DNA from: Streptomyces sp. NBC_00576 | GTDB taxonomy: Bacteria > Actinomycetota > Actinomycetes > Streptomycetales > Streptomycetaceae | Direction of reading: 5' to 3' | DNA length: 64,000 nt | NCBI RefSeq assembly: GCF_036345175.1 | Contig: NZ_CP107780.1 | Location: 6,882,001-6,946,000, forward strand | Part shown: positions 42,876 through 51,059 of the stretch, piece by piece | How the letters are laid out: every line of letters begins with the position of its first letter | Position numbering within the stretch: the first letter of the stretch is position 1 | Notes under the pieces: model-generated | Database searches by the model: none | What the model was told of the DNA's origin: nothing | The model's input: only the letters and a program-made list of their open reading frames with translations | Position numbers and translations under genes: made by a program

Positions 42876-44137
42876 CCCAGCGACCTACGGCCGCCACGAC
42901 GCCCGCCGACCCGGCGACCACACCCTCGTACGGCGTTCCGCAGCAGCCGGCGCCCGGGGAGCAGCCGGCCGCCGGGCCCCTCCCGCCCGGGACCAGGAAG
43001 CCCGGCCGCGACCGCTACCTCGACCTGCTTCGCAGCATCGCCCTGGTCCGCGTCGTGGTGTACCACCTGTTCGGCTGGGCGTGGCTGACCGTGGTGTTCC
43101 CGTCCATGGGCGTGATGTTCGCGCTCGCGGGCTCCCTGATGGCACGCTCCCTGAAGCGCCCGGCACTCGGAGTCATCCGGGGCCGGATCCGGCGCCTGCT
43201 GCCCCCGTTGTGGGCGTTCAGCGCGGTGGCGCTGGCGCTGATGTTCCTCGGCGGCTGGGACCTGGCCAAGGATCCCGACCACGGCGGCACCTGGGGCCTG
43301 GTCGAACTCCTCAACTACCTCATTCCGATCGGCGCCCCGCCCTACCCGTGGAGCATCGGCTCCAAGTCCGGGATCCTGGAGAACACCTGGGCGGTCCAGG
43401 CCGCGGGCCCCCTCTGGTACCTGCGGGCCTACCTGTGGTTCGTGATCGCCTCACCGCTGCTGCTGTGGGCGTTCCGCCGGGTCCCCTGGGCGACACTGCT
43501 CGCTCCGCTGGCCCTGACGGCGGTCGTCGGGACGGGCCTCGTGAAGATCCCCGGCGACACGGGCAACGCGGTGACCGACTTCGCGGTGTACGGCGGCTGC
43601 TGGGTGCTGGGCTTCGCCCACCACGAGGGCCTGCTGAAGAAGATCCCGCGCTATGTCTCCGTGTCCTGCGCGGCCCTGCTCATGGCCTTCGGCATCTGGT
43701 GGGCCTCGGGGCACAAGGGCCCCGACGGCTGGGACCTGAACGACATCCCGCTGGCCCAGGCGATGTGGTCGTTCGGGTTCGTGGTGATCCTGCTCCAGTA
43801 CTCCCCGTCGTGGCAGGAGCTGCCGGGGCGCCTGGCGAAGTGGGACAGGCTGGTCACCCTGTCCAACAACAGGGCCGTCACGATCTACCTGTGGCACAAC
43901 CTCCTGATCATGGCCACGGTCCCCCTGATCGACCGTGTGTACCAACTCCCGTTCATGACCGACGGGATGACGTCCGCGCTGGACTCGACGTACAACCTCT
44001 GGATGTTCGTCCTGGTGTGGCCCCTGATCGGCCTGACGATCCTGGCGCTGGGCTGGATCGAGGACGTCGCCGCCAAGCGGAGCCCACGGCTGTGGCCGGA
44101 CGGGGCGAAGCGTGGGGGAGGGCGACGGAGGGGGTGA
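42872..44137 (+). CDS. Acyltransferase family 3 membrane protein
   Basis: The 421-residue protein has a Pro/Thr-rich N-terminus (about 45 residues) and then ten or so helices of the acyltransferase 3 fold: RYLDLLRSIALVRVVVYHLF with the catalytic-type His. WYLRAYLWFV and YLWHN are further family features. It likely O-acylates the glycan made by the upstream enzyme. ATG overlaps the previous TGA (ATGA) and has AGGAGG at 42858-42863. Confidence 0.9.
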   Translation: MTQRPTAATTPADPATTPSYGVPQQPAPGEQPAAGPLPPGTRKPGRDRYLDLLRSIALVRVVVYHLFGWAWLTVVFPSMGVMFALAGSLMARSLKRPALGVIRGRIRRLLPPLWAFSAVALALMFLGGWDLAKDPDHGGTWGLVELLNYLIPIGAPPYPWSIGSKSGILENTWAVQAAGPLWYLRAYLWFVIASPLLLWAFRRVPWATLLAPLALTAVVGTGLVKIPGDTGNAVTDFAVYGGCWVLGFAHHEGLLKKIPRYVSVSCAALLMAFGIWWASGHKGPDGWDLNDIPLAQAMWSFGFVVILLQYSPSWQELPGRLAKWDRLVTLSNNRAVTIYLWHNLLIMATVPLIDRVYQLPFMTDGMTSALDSTYNLWMFVLVWPLIGLTILALGWIEDVAAKRSPRLWPDGAKRGGGRRRG

Positions 44138-44161
44138 GCAGAGACGGGGAAAGAGAGGTTG

Positions 44162-44350
44162 CTACGGCGTCCGGCGAGGGGACGCCGCGTACGAGATGAA
44201 CGTCGTCCAGGTGGAGGGGGCGACGGTGAGGTGGGGGTCGTCGGTGCGTTTCGAGTCGCGGATGTGGATGGTGGTGGGGTCGGTGGCTATCTCGATGCAG
44301 TTCGAGCCGTCTCCGCTGTAGCTGGACTTCCGCCAATGGCTGGTGTGCAC
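44162..44350 (-). CDS. DUF397 protein
   Basis: The 62-residue protein starts MHTSHWRKSSYSGDGSNCIE, then VRDSK-like IHIRDSKRTDDPHLTVAPSTW, all typical of DUF397. GTG start, 11 bases after the XRE regulator. In Streptomyces these small proteins pair with DUF5753 regulators (WhiJ-like sets). Confidence 0.92.
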   Translation of the reverse strand: MHTSHWRKSSYSGDGSNCIEIATDPTTIHIRDSKRTDDPHLTVAPSTWTTFISYAASPRRTP

Positions 44351-44361
44351 GGTTGGTCTCC

Positions 44362-45216
44362 TCAGGTGTCCCGGATGATGCGGTGGATGAAGTCGGCTGA
44401 CTCGGTGGGACGGAGTGCGCAGGACTCCATGCGGTCCAGTACGGCACGGTACTTACTCAACTGGGTTTCCGCGTCCAGGAAGTCGCAGGCGCCGTAGTGA
44501 GTGTCCAGCTGCACCGTGTCGAGTTGGGGGACGGGGCCCGCGACGTAGTCGAAGGACTGGCCGGTGGTCGGGAAGTCGGGCGCCCCGAAGGGGACCACCC
44601 TGACGGTGACGTGTGGCAATTCGCTCATGTCGGTCAGGTGCTTAAGCTGTCCACGAGCGACAATAGGGCCACCCAAGTCCATGCGGAGAGCGGCCTCGTG
44701 GATGATCGCCGTGTACGGGGGCGGGTTCTCCCGGTGCAGTACGCCTTGCCGCTTGATGCGGTGGGTGAGGCGGTGCTCGATTTCGTACTGCCGCATGGGC
44801 GGAGCCACTTGTTCAAAGAGCGCGCGTGCGTGATCCGTGGTCTGCAACAAGGCGGGGATGTGGACGATGAGCGCCACACGCAGGGCAACGGCGTGGTGTT
44901 CTAGCTCGGCCAGGTCGTTCAGGGCGACGGGTACGTGGTCGTGGTAACCCTCCCACCAGCCCCGGACGCGCCGACCTGTCATCGCGGCAAGGGCCTCGAC
45001 GAGACGGTCGTCCGTGCAGTCGTACGCACCTGCCATGGAACGGACCTTGTCGGCACTGACGGGTGTCCGTCCAGTCTCGACCATGCTTACCCGCGCCTGG
45101 TTGACGCCTAGAAGCGGGGCGGCGCCCGTGGTCGTGAGCCCGGCACGCTCGCGAAGCTTGCGCAGCTCGGCACCCAGCCTCCGTTGCCGCAGCGTGGGGT
45201 TGTTCGTGGGCGGCAC
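44362..45216 (-). CDS. XRE-family HTH regulator with DUF5753 domain (WhiJ-like)
   Basis: The 284-residue protein has an HTH at residues 10-70 (LGAELRKLRERAGLTTTGAA; LGVNQARVSMVETGRTPVSA) and the DUF5753 sensor-like domain from about residue 100 (HIPALLQTTDHARALFEQVA). GTG start with GGAG. Relatives such as WhiJ control development and antibiotic production. It faces the ATP-binding protein gene divergently across the palindrome at 45294-45307. Confidence 0.93.
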   Translation of the reverse strand: MPPTNNPTLRQRRLGAELRKLRERAGLTTTGAAPLLGVNQARVSMVETGRTPVSADKVRSMAGAYDCTDDRLVEALAAMTGRRVRGWWEGYHDHVPVALNDLAELEHHAVALRVALIVHIPALLQTTDHARALFEQVAPPMRQYEIEHRLTHRIKRQGVLHRENPPPYTAIIHEAALRMDLGGPIVARGQLKHLTDMSELPHVTVRVVPFGAPDFPTTGQSFDYVAGPVPQLDTVQLDTHYGACDFLDAETQLSKYRAVLDRMESCALRPTESADFIHRIIRDT

Positions 45217-45270
45217 AGCGTCTCCTTTCAGGCCGTGACGCGGCGTTGCTCTCCCTCACACGAGTGAAGG

Positions 45271-45307
45271 TTGAAGCTATCCAACTAGAAACGTTAGAGA
45301 TCTCTAA
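45271..45307 (+). promoter_or_regulatory. Palindromic operator at the divergent promoter of the trio
   Basis: TTAGAGATCTCTAA (45294-45307) is a perfect 14-base palindrome. TTGAAG (45271-45276), 18 bases, and TAGAGA (45295-45300) form a possible plus-strand promoter whose -10 lies inside it. An XRE dimer bound here would block transcription of the ATPase gene. Confidence 0.55.
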
Positions 45308-45441
45308 TGCTCTCCCTTATGGTAGCCGCATACCGCCCAACTGCCCGCGCCCATAAGCCGGAAGCGCGCCTACCTCAGGCACAGCCACCGCCGGACGCAT
45401 TGGTCGGGCAAGTCCAAGTCCCCTTCCCTCCGGAGCCATTC

Positions 45442-45900
45442 ATGGTCACCGTAGTCCTGCCCGCCACCTGGGTGTACGCCCTCCGTCTGCCACATGACCC
45501 CCGAGCTGCACGCGTCGCACGCATGACCGTACGGGCCGCTCTGAACGGTCACGGCATGCACGAAGTCGTCGACATCGTGGAGCTGTTGACGTCCGAGCTG
45601 GTGACGAACGCGTACCGGCACACGAAGGGGCCCGCTTCGCTGCGGCTGACGGCGTTGGAGGGCGGGCGGTTGCGGGTGGGGGTGTGGGATTCGAGTTCGC
45701 ACATTCCGGCGCCCTTCGACAGGCCGCCGGGGGATCGAATGCCGGCTGCTCCGGAGGATGCGGAGGGCGGGCGGGGACTACTGCTGGTGCGGGAGTACGC
45801 CAGCTCGTGGGGTGGGTGGCCCCTCGGTGACGGCCTGCTCGACCGGGGCGCCGGGAAGCTGCTGTGGTTCGAGGTCGGCGGAAGAGGGGATTGGTGCTGA
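45442..45900 (+). CDS. ATP-binding protein, anti-sigma-factor-like (HATPase_c_2)
   Basis: The 152-residue protein has the GHKL fold: LLTSELVTNAYRHTKGPASL (N box), VWDSS, and GGRGLLLVREYASSWG (G box), ending KLLWFEVGG. ATG 45442 has CGGAG 7 bases upstream and gives the usual family length. An in-frame ATG at 45307 would add 45 residues with poor codon bias, and it overlaps the operator palindrome. It completes the XRE-DUF397-ATPase set. GTG of the next gene overlaps its stop. Confidence 0.88.
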   Translation: MVTVVLPATWVYALRLPHDPRAARVARMTVRAALNGHGMHEVVDIVELLTSELVTNAYRHTKGPASLRLTALEGGRLRVGVWDSSSHIPAPFDRPPGDRMPAAPEDAEGGRGLLLVREYASSWGGWPLGDGLLDRGAGKLLWFEVGGRGDWC

Positions 45901-46322
45901 ATCGGCAGCGGCGGCGGAGTCGGGTTCGTTCGCAGGGTCTGCTTGCGGAGTGGTACCGGCATACTGCTGTAGTGGCTGAGTCCGCAGACGGAAGCAGCAG
46001 GACGCCCTCCGGTTGGGGTTACGGGACGGAGCGGCTGCCGGTGATGCTCGACGAGCTGGCCGGCCATGGGAGCGGGTCCGTCGAACTGCCGCTGGATCTC
46101 GCCTGGTCCGGGCTGCGGGTATTCGACCTCGGTGACGTGAAGCTGCTGCTGGGGCTGTATCGGATCGTCCTCAACAACGGGTCCAGGAATGATTTCGTGC
46201 GGTACCTCAACCGCGAGCACCTCGTCCGGCACTGGCCGATCCTGCGCAAGATGCTGGGGCGCCGTGTGCGTGAAACGTGGGAGGACGCCTTCCCTGAGCT
46301 CCGGCGCCCCGGCACCGCATGA
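45894..46322 (+). CDS. Partner gene of the AbiEii-type toxin
   Basis: The 142-residue soluble protein contains ELPLDLAWSGLRVFDLGDVK and REHLVRHWPILRKMLGRRVR. I do not recognise a named domain, but proteins of this kind sit directly before nucleotidyltransferase (AbiEii/AbiGii) genes in actinobacteria and may act as the antitoxin. GTG 45894 overlaps the ATPase stop, and its TGA overlaps the next ATG (ATGA), so all three are coupled. Confidence 0.65.
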   Translation: MLNRQRRRSRVRSQGLLAEWYRHTAVVAESADGSSRTPSGWGYGTERLPVMLDELAGHGSGSVELPLDLAWSGLRVFDLGDVKLLLGLYRIVLNNGSRNDFVRYLNREHLVRHWPILRKMLGRRVRETWEDAFPELRRPGTA

Positions 46323-46583
46323 AGCGGCCTGCGCTGCACCGCCGTCTACTGGCGGATGCTCTCGTCGCGGGCGGTGACTACGAGCTCGCCCTTGCCTGTA
46401 GCTACGCCGTACAGGCTCATGGCCTGGTCGCTCGCCTCAGCCAGGACCTGGATTTCGCGACCCGGTATCCCGCGTCGATACCCGACATCGTCCAGCGCCT
46501 CGCGGACGGTCTGATCGGCAAGGGCGGGGCGGTTTCCGTGGTGGACGTCAGACCGCTGAGGGCTCGGCTGCTGGTCGGCCCGA
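46319..46583 (+). pseudogene. Truncated AbiEii/AbiGii nucleotidyltransferase
   Basis: The first 85 or so residues match the start of AbiEii-type nucleotidyltransferases (YAVQAHGLVARLSQDLDFAT with the DxD-like DLDF; then VRPLRARLLV). The usual GG before YAV is CS here. Family resemblance stops near 46575, and the frame runs on without sense because of G/C bias. A normal member has 250 or more residues, so the catalytic core is incomplete. The type IV toxin function is probably lost. Confidence 0.65.
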
Positions 46584-46748
46584 GTGACCGCAGAACTGAC
46601 AGCGGACTACTGCGGCTGTTGCGTCGGCTTCCACACCATCTGGTGCCCCGACTGCTGCGGCTACGACGGCTGTGCCACCTGCCGCCGCACCCTGCGCTTA
46701 CGCTGCCCGGCCTGCGACAGCGGCACCCTGGCGCCCATCCAGTGGTAG
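46584..46748 (+). CDS. Small Cys-rich (zinc-ribbon-like) ORF
   Basis: GTG 46584 to TAG 46748 encodes 54 residues with ten Cys in CxxC-like spacing: ADYCGCCVGFHTIW, CPDCCGYDGCATC, RLRCPACDSG, ending IQW. It begins exactly where the AbiEii similarity ends. It may be a genuine small zinc-binding protein or the tail of a gene joined by deletion. No clear Shine-Dalgarno is seen. Confidence 0.5.
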   Translation: MTAELTADYCGCCVGFHTIWCPDCCGYDGCATCRRTLRLRCPACDSGTLAPIQW

Positions 46749-46793
46749 CGGACCGGGCGGGCACGTGCCTGAGGGCCGTCCCGGTGGGTCGGG

Positions 46794-46836
46794 AACGGCC
46801 CCGAGGAACTGTCGACAGTTCCTCGGGGCCGTTTTT
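46794..46836. terminator. Strong bidirectional terminator
   Basis: A perfect 40-base palindrome (46794-46833, centre GTC|GAC at 46813/46814) is followed by a T-run to 46836. It lies between the plus-strand Cys-rich ORF and the minus-strand immunity-like gene. Confidence 0.85.
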
Positions 46837-46849
46837 GTTGCGTCAGCCG

Positions 46850-47230
46850 TCAGCCGTCCTCTTCCTCGTCGACGGGGCCGAGTTTCGGGAGTACGTCCGT
46901 GTCCAGGCCGTACTCGTCGAAGATGTCACCCAGCGCCCGTGCCATGGAGTCCAGCCCGGCCTCCCGGACGATGACGAGGTCCCGTACCTGGAAGTACTGA
47001 CCGCCCAGGCACTCACCCGTGCTCGCCCAGTGATCCATGACCGAGTCGATCGCGGACCGGGTCAGCAGCGTCGCGCTCCACCGCATCCCGTCGGGGGCGG
47101 TGATCACGGCGTCCACGTTGTCGACGGAGGACAGGTCGTCGCCGTCCCCGAGGAAGAAGAGGACCTCCAGCTTCGCGGTACCGACGTTCTTGACGGTCCG
47201 GTGTTGCGGGAAGGGAGCGTCACTTTCCAT
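46850..47230 (-). CDS. Probable immunity protein of the adjacent toxin
   Basis: The 126-residue, acidic soluble protein starts MESDAPFPQHRTVKNVGTAK and ends DVLPKLGPVDEEEDG; no family is recognised. Its ATG (47230) lies inside the last codons of the giant upstream gene (11-base overlap), so the two are coupled. Small, acidic and directly after a toxin-like C-terminus is the classic position for a cognate immunity protein; this is inferred from context. Confidence 0.7.
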   Translation of the reverse strand: MESDAPFPQHRTVKNVGTAKLEVLFFLGDGDDLSSVDNVDAVITAPDGMRWSATLLTRSAIDSVMDHWASTGECLGGQYFQVRDLVIVREAGLDSMARALGDIFDEYGLDTDVLPKLGPVDEEEDG

Positions 47231-50200
47231 ACAGTTTCTTCAATCTGTCGAAGACCTGGCTCTCGAACCGCTTGTCCGATTTGGCGACGATCTCGACCGT
47301 GCCGTCCAGCACCCGGAAGAACAGCCGGCCGCCGTTCTTGGCTCGGGCGTAGCTGACGCCCGTCGCCTTGTCGTACTTGTTGTACATGCCAGGGTTCAGG
47401 TTGCCATTGGCCAGCTGCTTGAACATGCTGTCCAGGTCCGCCTGGACATCGGCGTTCTGCGTCGCCTTGCGGGCCAGCCTGGTCAGGACCGAGTCCTTGC
47501 CGATGGACGAGGTCATGCACATCTTGGGCGCGGCGGTGGCCGAGGCCCGGACGGCAGGTGCGGCGGCGCGCTTGGCCGGGGCCAGAGAGGCCGCGCCCAG
47601 CACGTCGTCCGCGATGCTCAGCAGGCACTTCGCGGGCGCGCTGCCCTTGCGCAGCGTCTCCAGCAGCTTCCGGAGCCGGTCCAGGGTGTGTTTGGCCTGA
47701 GCCACGTCGTCGAGGAACTTGCCGATGCCGCTGGCGACCTTGACGATCGCCCTGCTGACGGCCGGGAGCTTGCCGACCGCCAGGGCCAGGGTGCCCACGT
47801 CGACCAGCGACCACAGGCAGCTCTCGACGTCGCCCGTACCGAAGCAGCGCTTGAGGTTCTCCACGCCGATGACTTCGAGCAGGATTTCGGCGCCGTTCTC
47901 CTTCACCCAGTCGATGACATCCATGGACGCCAGCGCCTTGGCGGCCTTGTAGTCGTCGACGCAGCTCTGGCCGCACTGGGTGAACAGCAGCGCCTCGTCG
48001 CTCGCGGACAGACCGGGGCCGCTGTCAGGGGCGCCCGTGGCGTTGGCAGCGCGCAGCTCCTGGATCGCCTTGCGTTCCTCCTCTTCGGCACTGTCTGCCG
48101 CCGCGTCGGCGTCCTTGGCGGCGCTGTCCGCGTTCTTCGCGGCGGTCTCCGCCGTGGCGGCGTCCTTCTCAGCCTGGGTCGCGGTGCTGCGCGCGGAAGC
48201 GGCGTCCGCGTTGGCCGCGTCGGCCGCCGTACGGGCCCCCGCCGCGTCGCGTTCGGCCTCGGTGGCCTCGTTGTTCGCGGCGGTGGCCTCGCTCTTCGCG
48301 GTGTAGGCCGCGGCCTGGGCGAAGGCGGCGTCGGAGCTCGCCTGAGCGTCGTACGCCTGGGCGTTGGCGTCTGCCTTCTTGGCCGCCTCCGCTGCCTTGG
48401 CGGCTTCGGCGGCCGAGGTACGAGCGGCTGTCACCGAGGCGGCGGCCTTCGCGGCGTCGGCGGCGGCGTTGGCGGCCGCCGTGGCGGCGGCCTTGGCGTC
48501 GGCGGCTGCCTTGTCAGCCAGCGCCTTCGCGGTCGCGGCGGCCTTCGCCGCGTCGTCGGCTTTCGCCTTGGCCGCTGTTGCCTGCTGCTCGGCGAGGGTC
48601 AGCGAGGTCTGGCCGGTGAGGACCGCATATGCGGCGGCGGAGTCGGTCTCCTTATAGGGGGTGCCGATGTTGATGGCGTCGTTGGCGGGCTTGATGACCT
48701 CGGCCGCCGAGTCGCGGGCCGCGCTGGCGGCCTCGCTCGCCGCGTACGCCTGGCCAGCGGTGACCGCGGCCCAGGTGGCCGTCTTCAGGGCCTCTTCGCG
48801 GGCGGCCGTGGCCTGCTGCCGGGCGGTGATGGCAGCAGCGGCTGCCTTCTTGGCCTCGACCTCGGCGTTCTCGGCGTTCTTCTGTGCCGCTGCCGCCGCA
48901 CTGATCGCCGTAGCGGCGGCAGCATGCGCGGTGACGGCAGCGGCGTGCGTGGTGAGCGCGGCGGCGGTGGCGCCGTCGGCTGCGGACTGGGCCGTGGCGG
49001 CGGCAGCGTCGGCGCGGGTGGCGGCGGCGCGGGCGTTGACGGCGGCGGTCGTGGCGGTCGCCGCGTTCTGCTGGGCACTGGCCGCTGCCGACGTCGCTGT
49101 GTTCGCGGCGCCACGCGCCTCCGTGGCGGCGGCCCGGGCCTCGGTTGCGGCAGCGGAACCGGCGGCTGCCGCCGCTGCCGCTTCGAGGGCGGCGGCCCGT
49201 GACAGCGCGGCCTGCTTGGCGTCCTCAGCGGCCCTGGCCCGGTCCCGTGCCTCATAGGCCTGCTGTTGCGCCTCAAGGGCGGCGGCACTGCGGTCGGAGG
49301 CGGTGGCACCCGCCGTCTCGGCCGCCCCCCGCGCGGTGGCGGCCGTCGCCGCGTCCGCCTTTGCGCGGGTCTCGGCGTCCTGGGCCTTGGCGCGTTCGCG
49401 GGTGGCGGTGGCGTGTTCGGTCTTCGCGATGTCGCGGGCCGTCTCCGCTTCGGCGCGCCGGGCGGCGGCCGTGGCGGCGCCCGTCCTCGCGGTCTTCTCG
49501 CCGGCCTCGGCGGTTGCCTGCGCGGCCTTCGCCTTGGCGGCGTTGGCAGCGGCTTCCTTGGCCTGTACGTCGGCTGCCGTCGCGGCGGCCTTCGCCTGGG
49601 CGGCGGCCTCCTCGGCGGCGGCCCGGCGGAACTCGGTGTTCAGCGCGTGCGCCTGCGTCTGCGCCAGCGCGAACTGCGCCTTACTGTCGGCGACGGTGGC
49701 CTTGGCGGCGTTCACCGCGGTCTGGGTGGCCTTGGCGGCCGCCTGGGCCGCCGCGTACGAGGCCTTCACGACCTGCGCCGACTGCTGGGCATACAGCAGG
49801 CCGCGCCCGCGTGGCATCTTGGCCGCGTCGGCGATGGCGTACGCGCTGGTCTGGGCGGTGGCCGCCTTGTCGGCGGCGCCCTTGGCCGCGGTTACCGCCT
49901 GGTTGGCCAGGGTGAGCTGGGCTGAGACCCGGGTGCGGGCGTTGGCCAGGTCGGTGGTGGCCTTGGTGAAGACGGCGGCCTTGGGACGGTGGATGTCGTC
50001 CTTGGGCTGCCCGGCCCAGTACTTCTGCCAGACCAGGATCTGCTCGGCGAGCCAGGCCTGTGCGATCCCCTCGATCATCGCGTCGGTCGCCTTGTGCACC
50101 TGCGCGGCGGCGGTCACCTCGGCGGCCATGATGTCGCCGCGGGGCTTGGCCTGGGCCGCGTACTCCGCCTCCCACTCCGCATAGGCGGTGGCGGTCACCG

Positions 50201-51059
50201 AGGCGAGTACCCGGCGCGGGTCGATGGGGTTCCAACTGTCGCAGTTGCCCCAGGCGATCTTGAGCTGTTCCACCTCCAGCCGGTACTCGACGCTGTCCTC
50301 CGTCGGCGCCTGCCGGGGGAAGCCGCCCTGCCGCAGATAGCGCGCGATGTCGCTCGCGGTGGTGCTGTTGTGCGGCGCGGTGAGGTAGCTGGGGGACAGC
50401 GTCAGGTCGGCGATCCGGTCGTCGCCGGGGTCTTTGCCGGCGTTGGCCGTGTTCAGCTTCTTGGCGCTGTCGATGGCGGCGGCGCCGGGAACGCTGCGGC
50501 CGTCTTCCCCGAAGCGGTCGTACAGTCGCAACTGCGGGCCGATCGTGAATGCCCGGATCTTCCCGTCGAACTCGGGGGCGTGCAGGGTGACGGCATCGTC
50601 ACCGCCGAAGTAGGACAGGGCGTACACCCTGTTGGCGGCCTCCCAGCGGGCAGTGCTCGCGTTGGAGGCGTCGACGTAGTCGGAGACACCGGCCACGTCG
50701 ACGGTCACCGCGTCGTCCAGGACACTGGGATAGATGTTGGCCCTGCGGTACAGGGCCGCGGCCAGCTCGGCGTCAGTGCCGCCCAGGGCCTTCGACGCGG
50801 CGGTCTTCAGTGCTGGCCCGCCGATGTGAAGGCCGAAGCCGGCCTCGCAGCGGTCGGCGCGGACATCCTCGCCGAAGGTGATCCGGTTGCCACCGGTGTC
50901 CGGCAGCGGATCGGGGGCGGCGCTCGCCGGTACGGCGTACACCAGGCCGGTGAGTACGGACACCGCTGTCGCCAGCGCGAGGCCGGCCAGCCCCTTGCGC
51001 GGGCCGTAGGATCTGGATCTGCTGCGGGGGGCGCCCCGCGAAAGTAACGCTCTGCGCAC
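47220..51059 (-). CDS. Giant secreted Ala-rich polymorphic toxin, RelE-like C-terminus
   Basis: The 1279-residue protein starts at GTG 51059 (GGAAG upstream). A signal peptide covers residues 1-47 (RKGLAGLALATAVSVLTGLV, then PASA). An unknown N-terminal domain (about 48-345, including NRITFGEDVRADRCEAGFGL) follows. Residues about 360-1000 are a very long Ala/Lys/Glu/Asp coiled-coil region, broken near 786-820 by PANDAINIGTPYKETDSAAA. A Cys-containing pre-toxin region with a hydrophobic segment (LWSLVDVGTLALAVGKLPAV) comes next. The last 80 residues (NADVQADLDSMFKQLANGNL to RLFFRVLDGTVEIVAKSD and FDRLKKLYGK) resemble RelE/ParE-type RNases. It is probably displayed or secreted for contact inhibition of relatives. 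Confidence 0.8.
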   Translation of the reverse strand: MRRALLSRGAPRSRSRSYGPRKGLAGLALATAVSVLTGLVYAVPASAAPDPLPDTGGNRITFGEDVRADRCEAGFGLHIGGPALKTAASKALGGTDAELAAALYRRANIYPSVLDDAVTVDVAGVSDYVDASNASTARWEAANRVYALSYFGGDDAVTLHAPEFDGKIRAFTIGPQLRLYDRFGEDGRSVPGAAAIDSAKKLNTANAGKDPGDDRIADLTLSPSYLTAPHNSTTASDIARYLRQGGFPRQAPTEDSVEYRLEVEQLKIAWGNCDSWNPIDPRRVLASVTATAYAEWEAEYAAQAKPRGDIMAAEVTAAAQVHKATDAMIEGIAQAWLAEQILVWQKYWAGQPKDDIHRPKAAVFTKATTDLANARTRVSAQLTLANQAVTAAKGAADKAATAQTSAYAIADAAKMPRGRGLLYAQQSAQVVKASYAAAQAAAKATQTAVNAAKATVADSKAQFALAQTQAHALNTEFRRAAAEEAAAQAKAAATAADVQAKEAAANAAKAKAAQATAEAGEKTARTGAATAAARRAEAETARDIAKTEHATATRERAKAQDAETRAKADAATAATARGAAETAGATASDRSAAALEAQQQAYEARDRARAAEDAKQAALSRAAALEAAAAAAAGSAAATEARAAATEARGAANTATSAAASAQQNAATATTAAVNARAAATRADAAAATAQSAADGATAAALTTHAAAVTAHAAAATAISAAAAAQKNAENAEVEAKKAAAAAITARQQATAAREEALKTATWAAVTAGQAYAASEAASAARDSAAEVIKPANDAINIGTPYKETDSAAAYAVLTGQTSLTLAEQQATAAKAKADDAAKAAATAKALADKAAADAKAAATAAANAAADAAKAAASVTAARTSAAEAAKAAEAAKKADANAQAYDAQASSDAAFAQAAAYTAKSEATAANNEATEAERDAAGARTAADAANADAASARSTATQAEKDAATAETAAKNADSAAKDADAAADSAEEEERKAIQELRAANATGAPDSGPGLSASDEALLFTQCGQSCVDDYKAAKALASMDVIDWVKENGAEILLEVIGVENLKRCFGTGDVESCLWSLVDVGTLALAVGKLPAVSRAIVKVASGIGKFLDDVAQAKHTLDRLRKLLETLRKGSAPAKCLLSIADDVLGAASLAPAKRAAAPAVRASATAAPKMCMTSSIGKDSVLTRLARKATQNADVQADLDSMFKQLANGNLNPGMYNKYDKATGVSYARAKNGGRLFFRVLDGTVEIVAKSDKRFESQVFDRLKKLYGK

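Noticed and set aside
47037..49202. 721-codon plus-strand open frame rich in Gly and Arg
   Set aside because: It is the antisense of the Ala-rich toxin gene; codon bias fits the minus strand.
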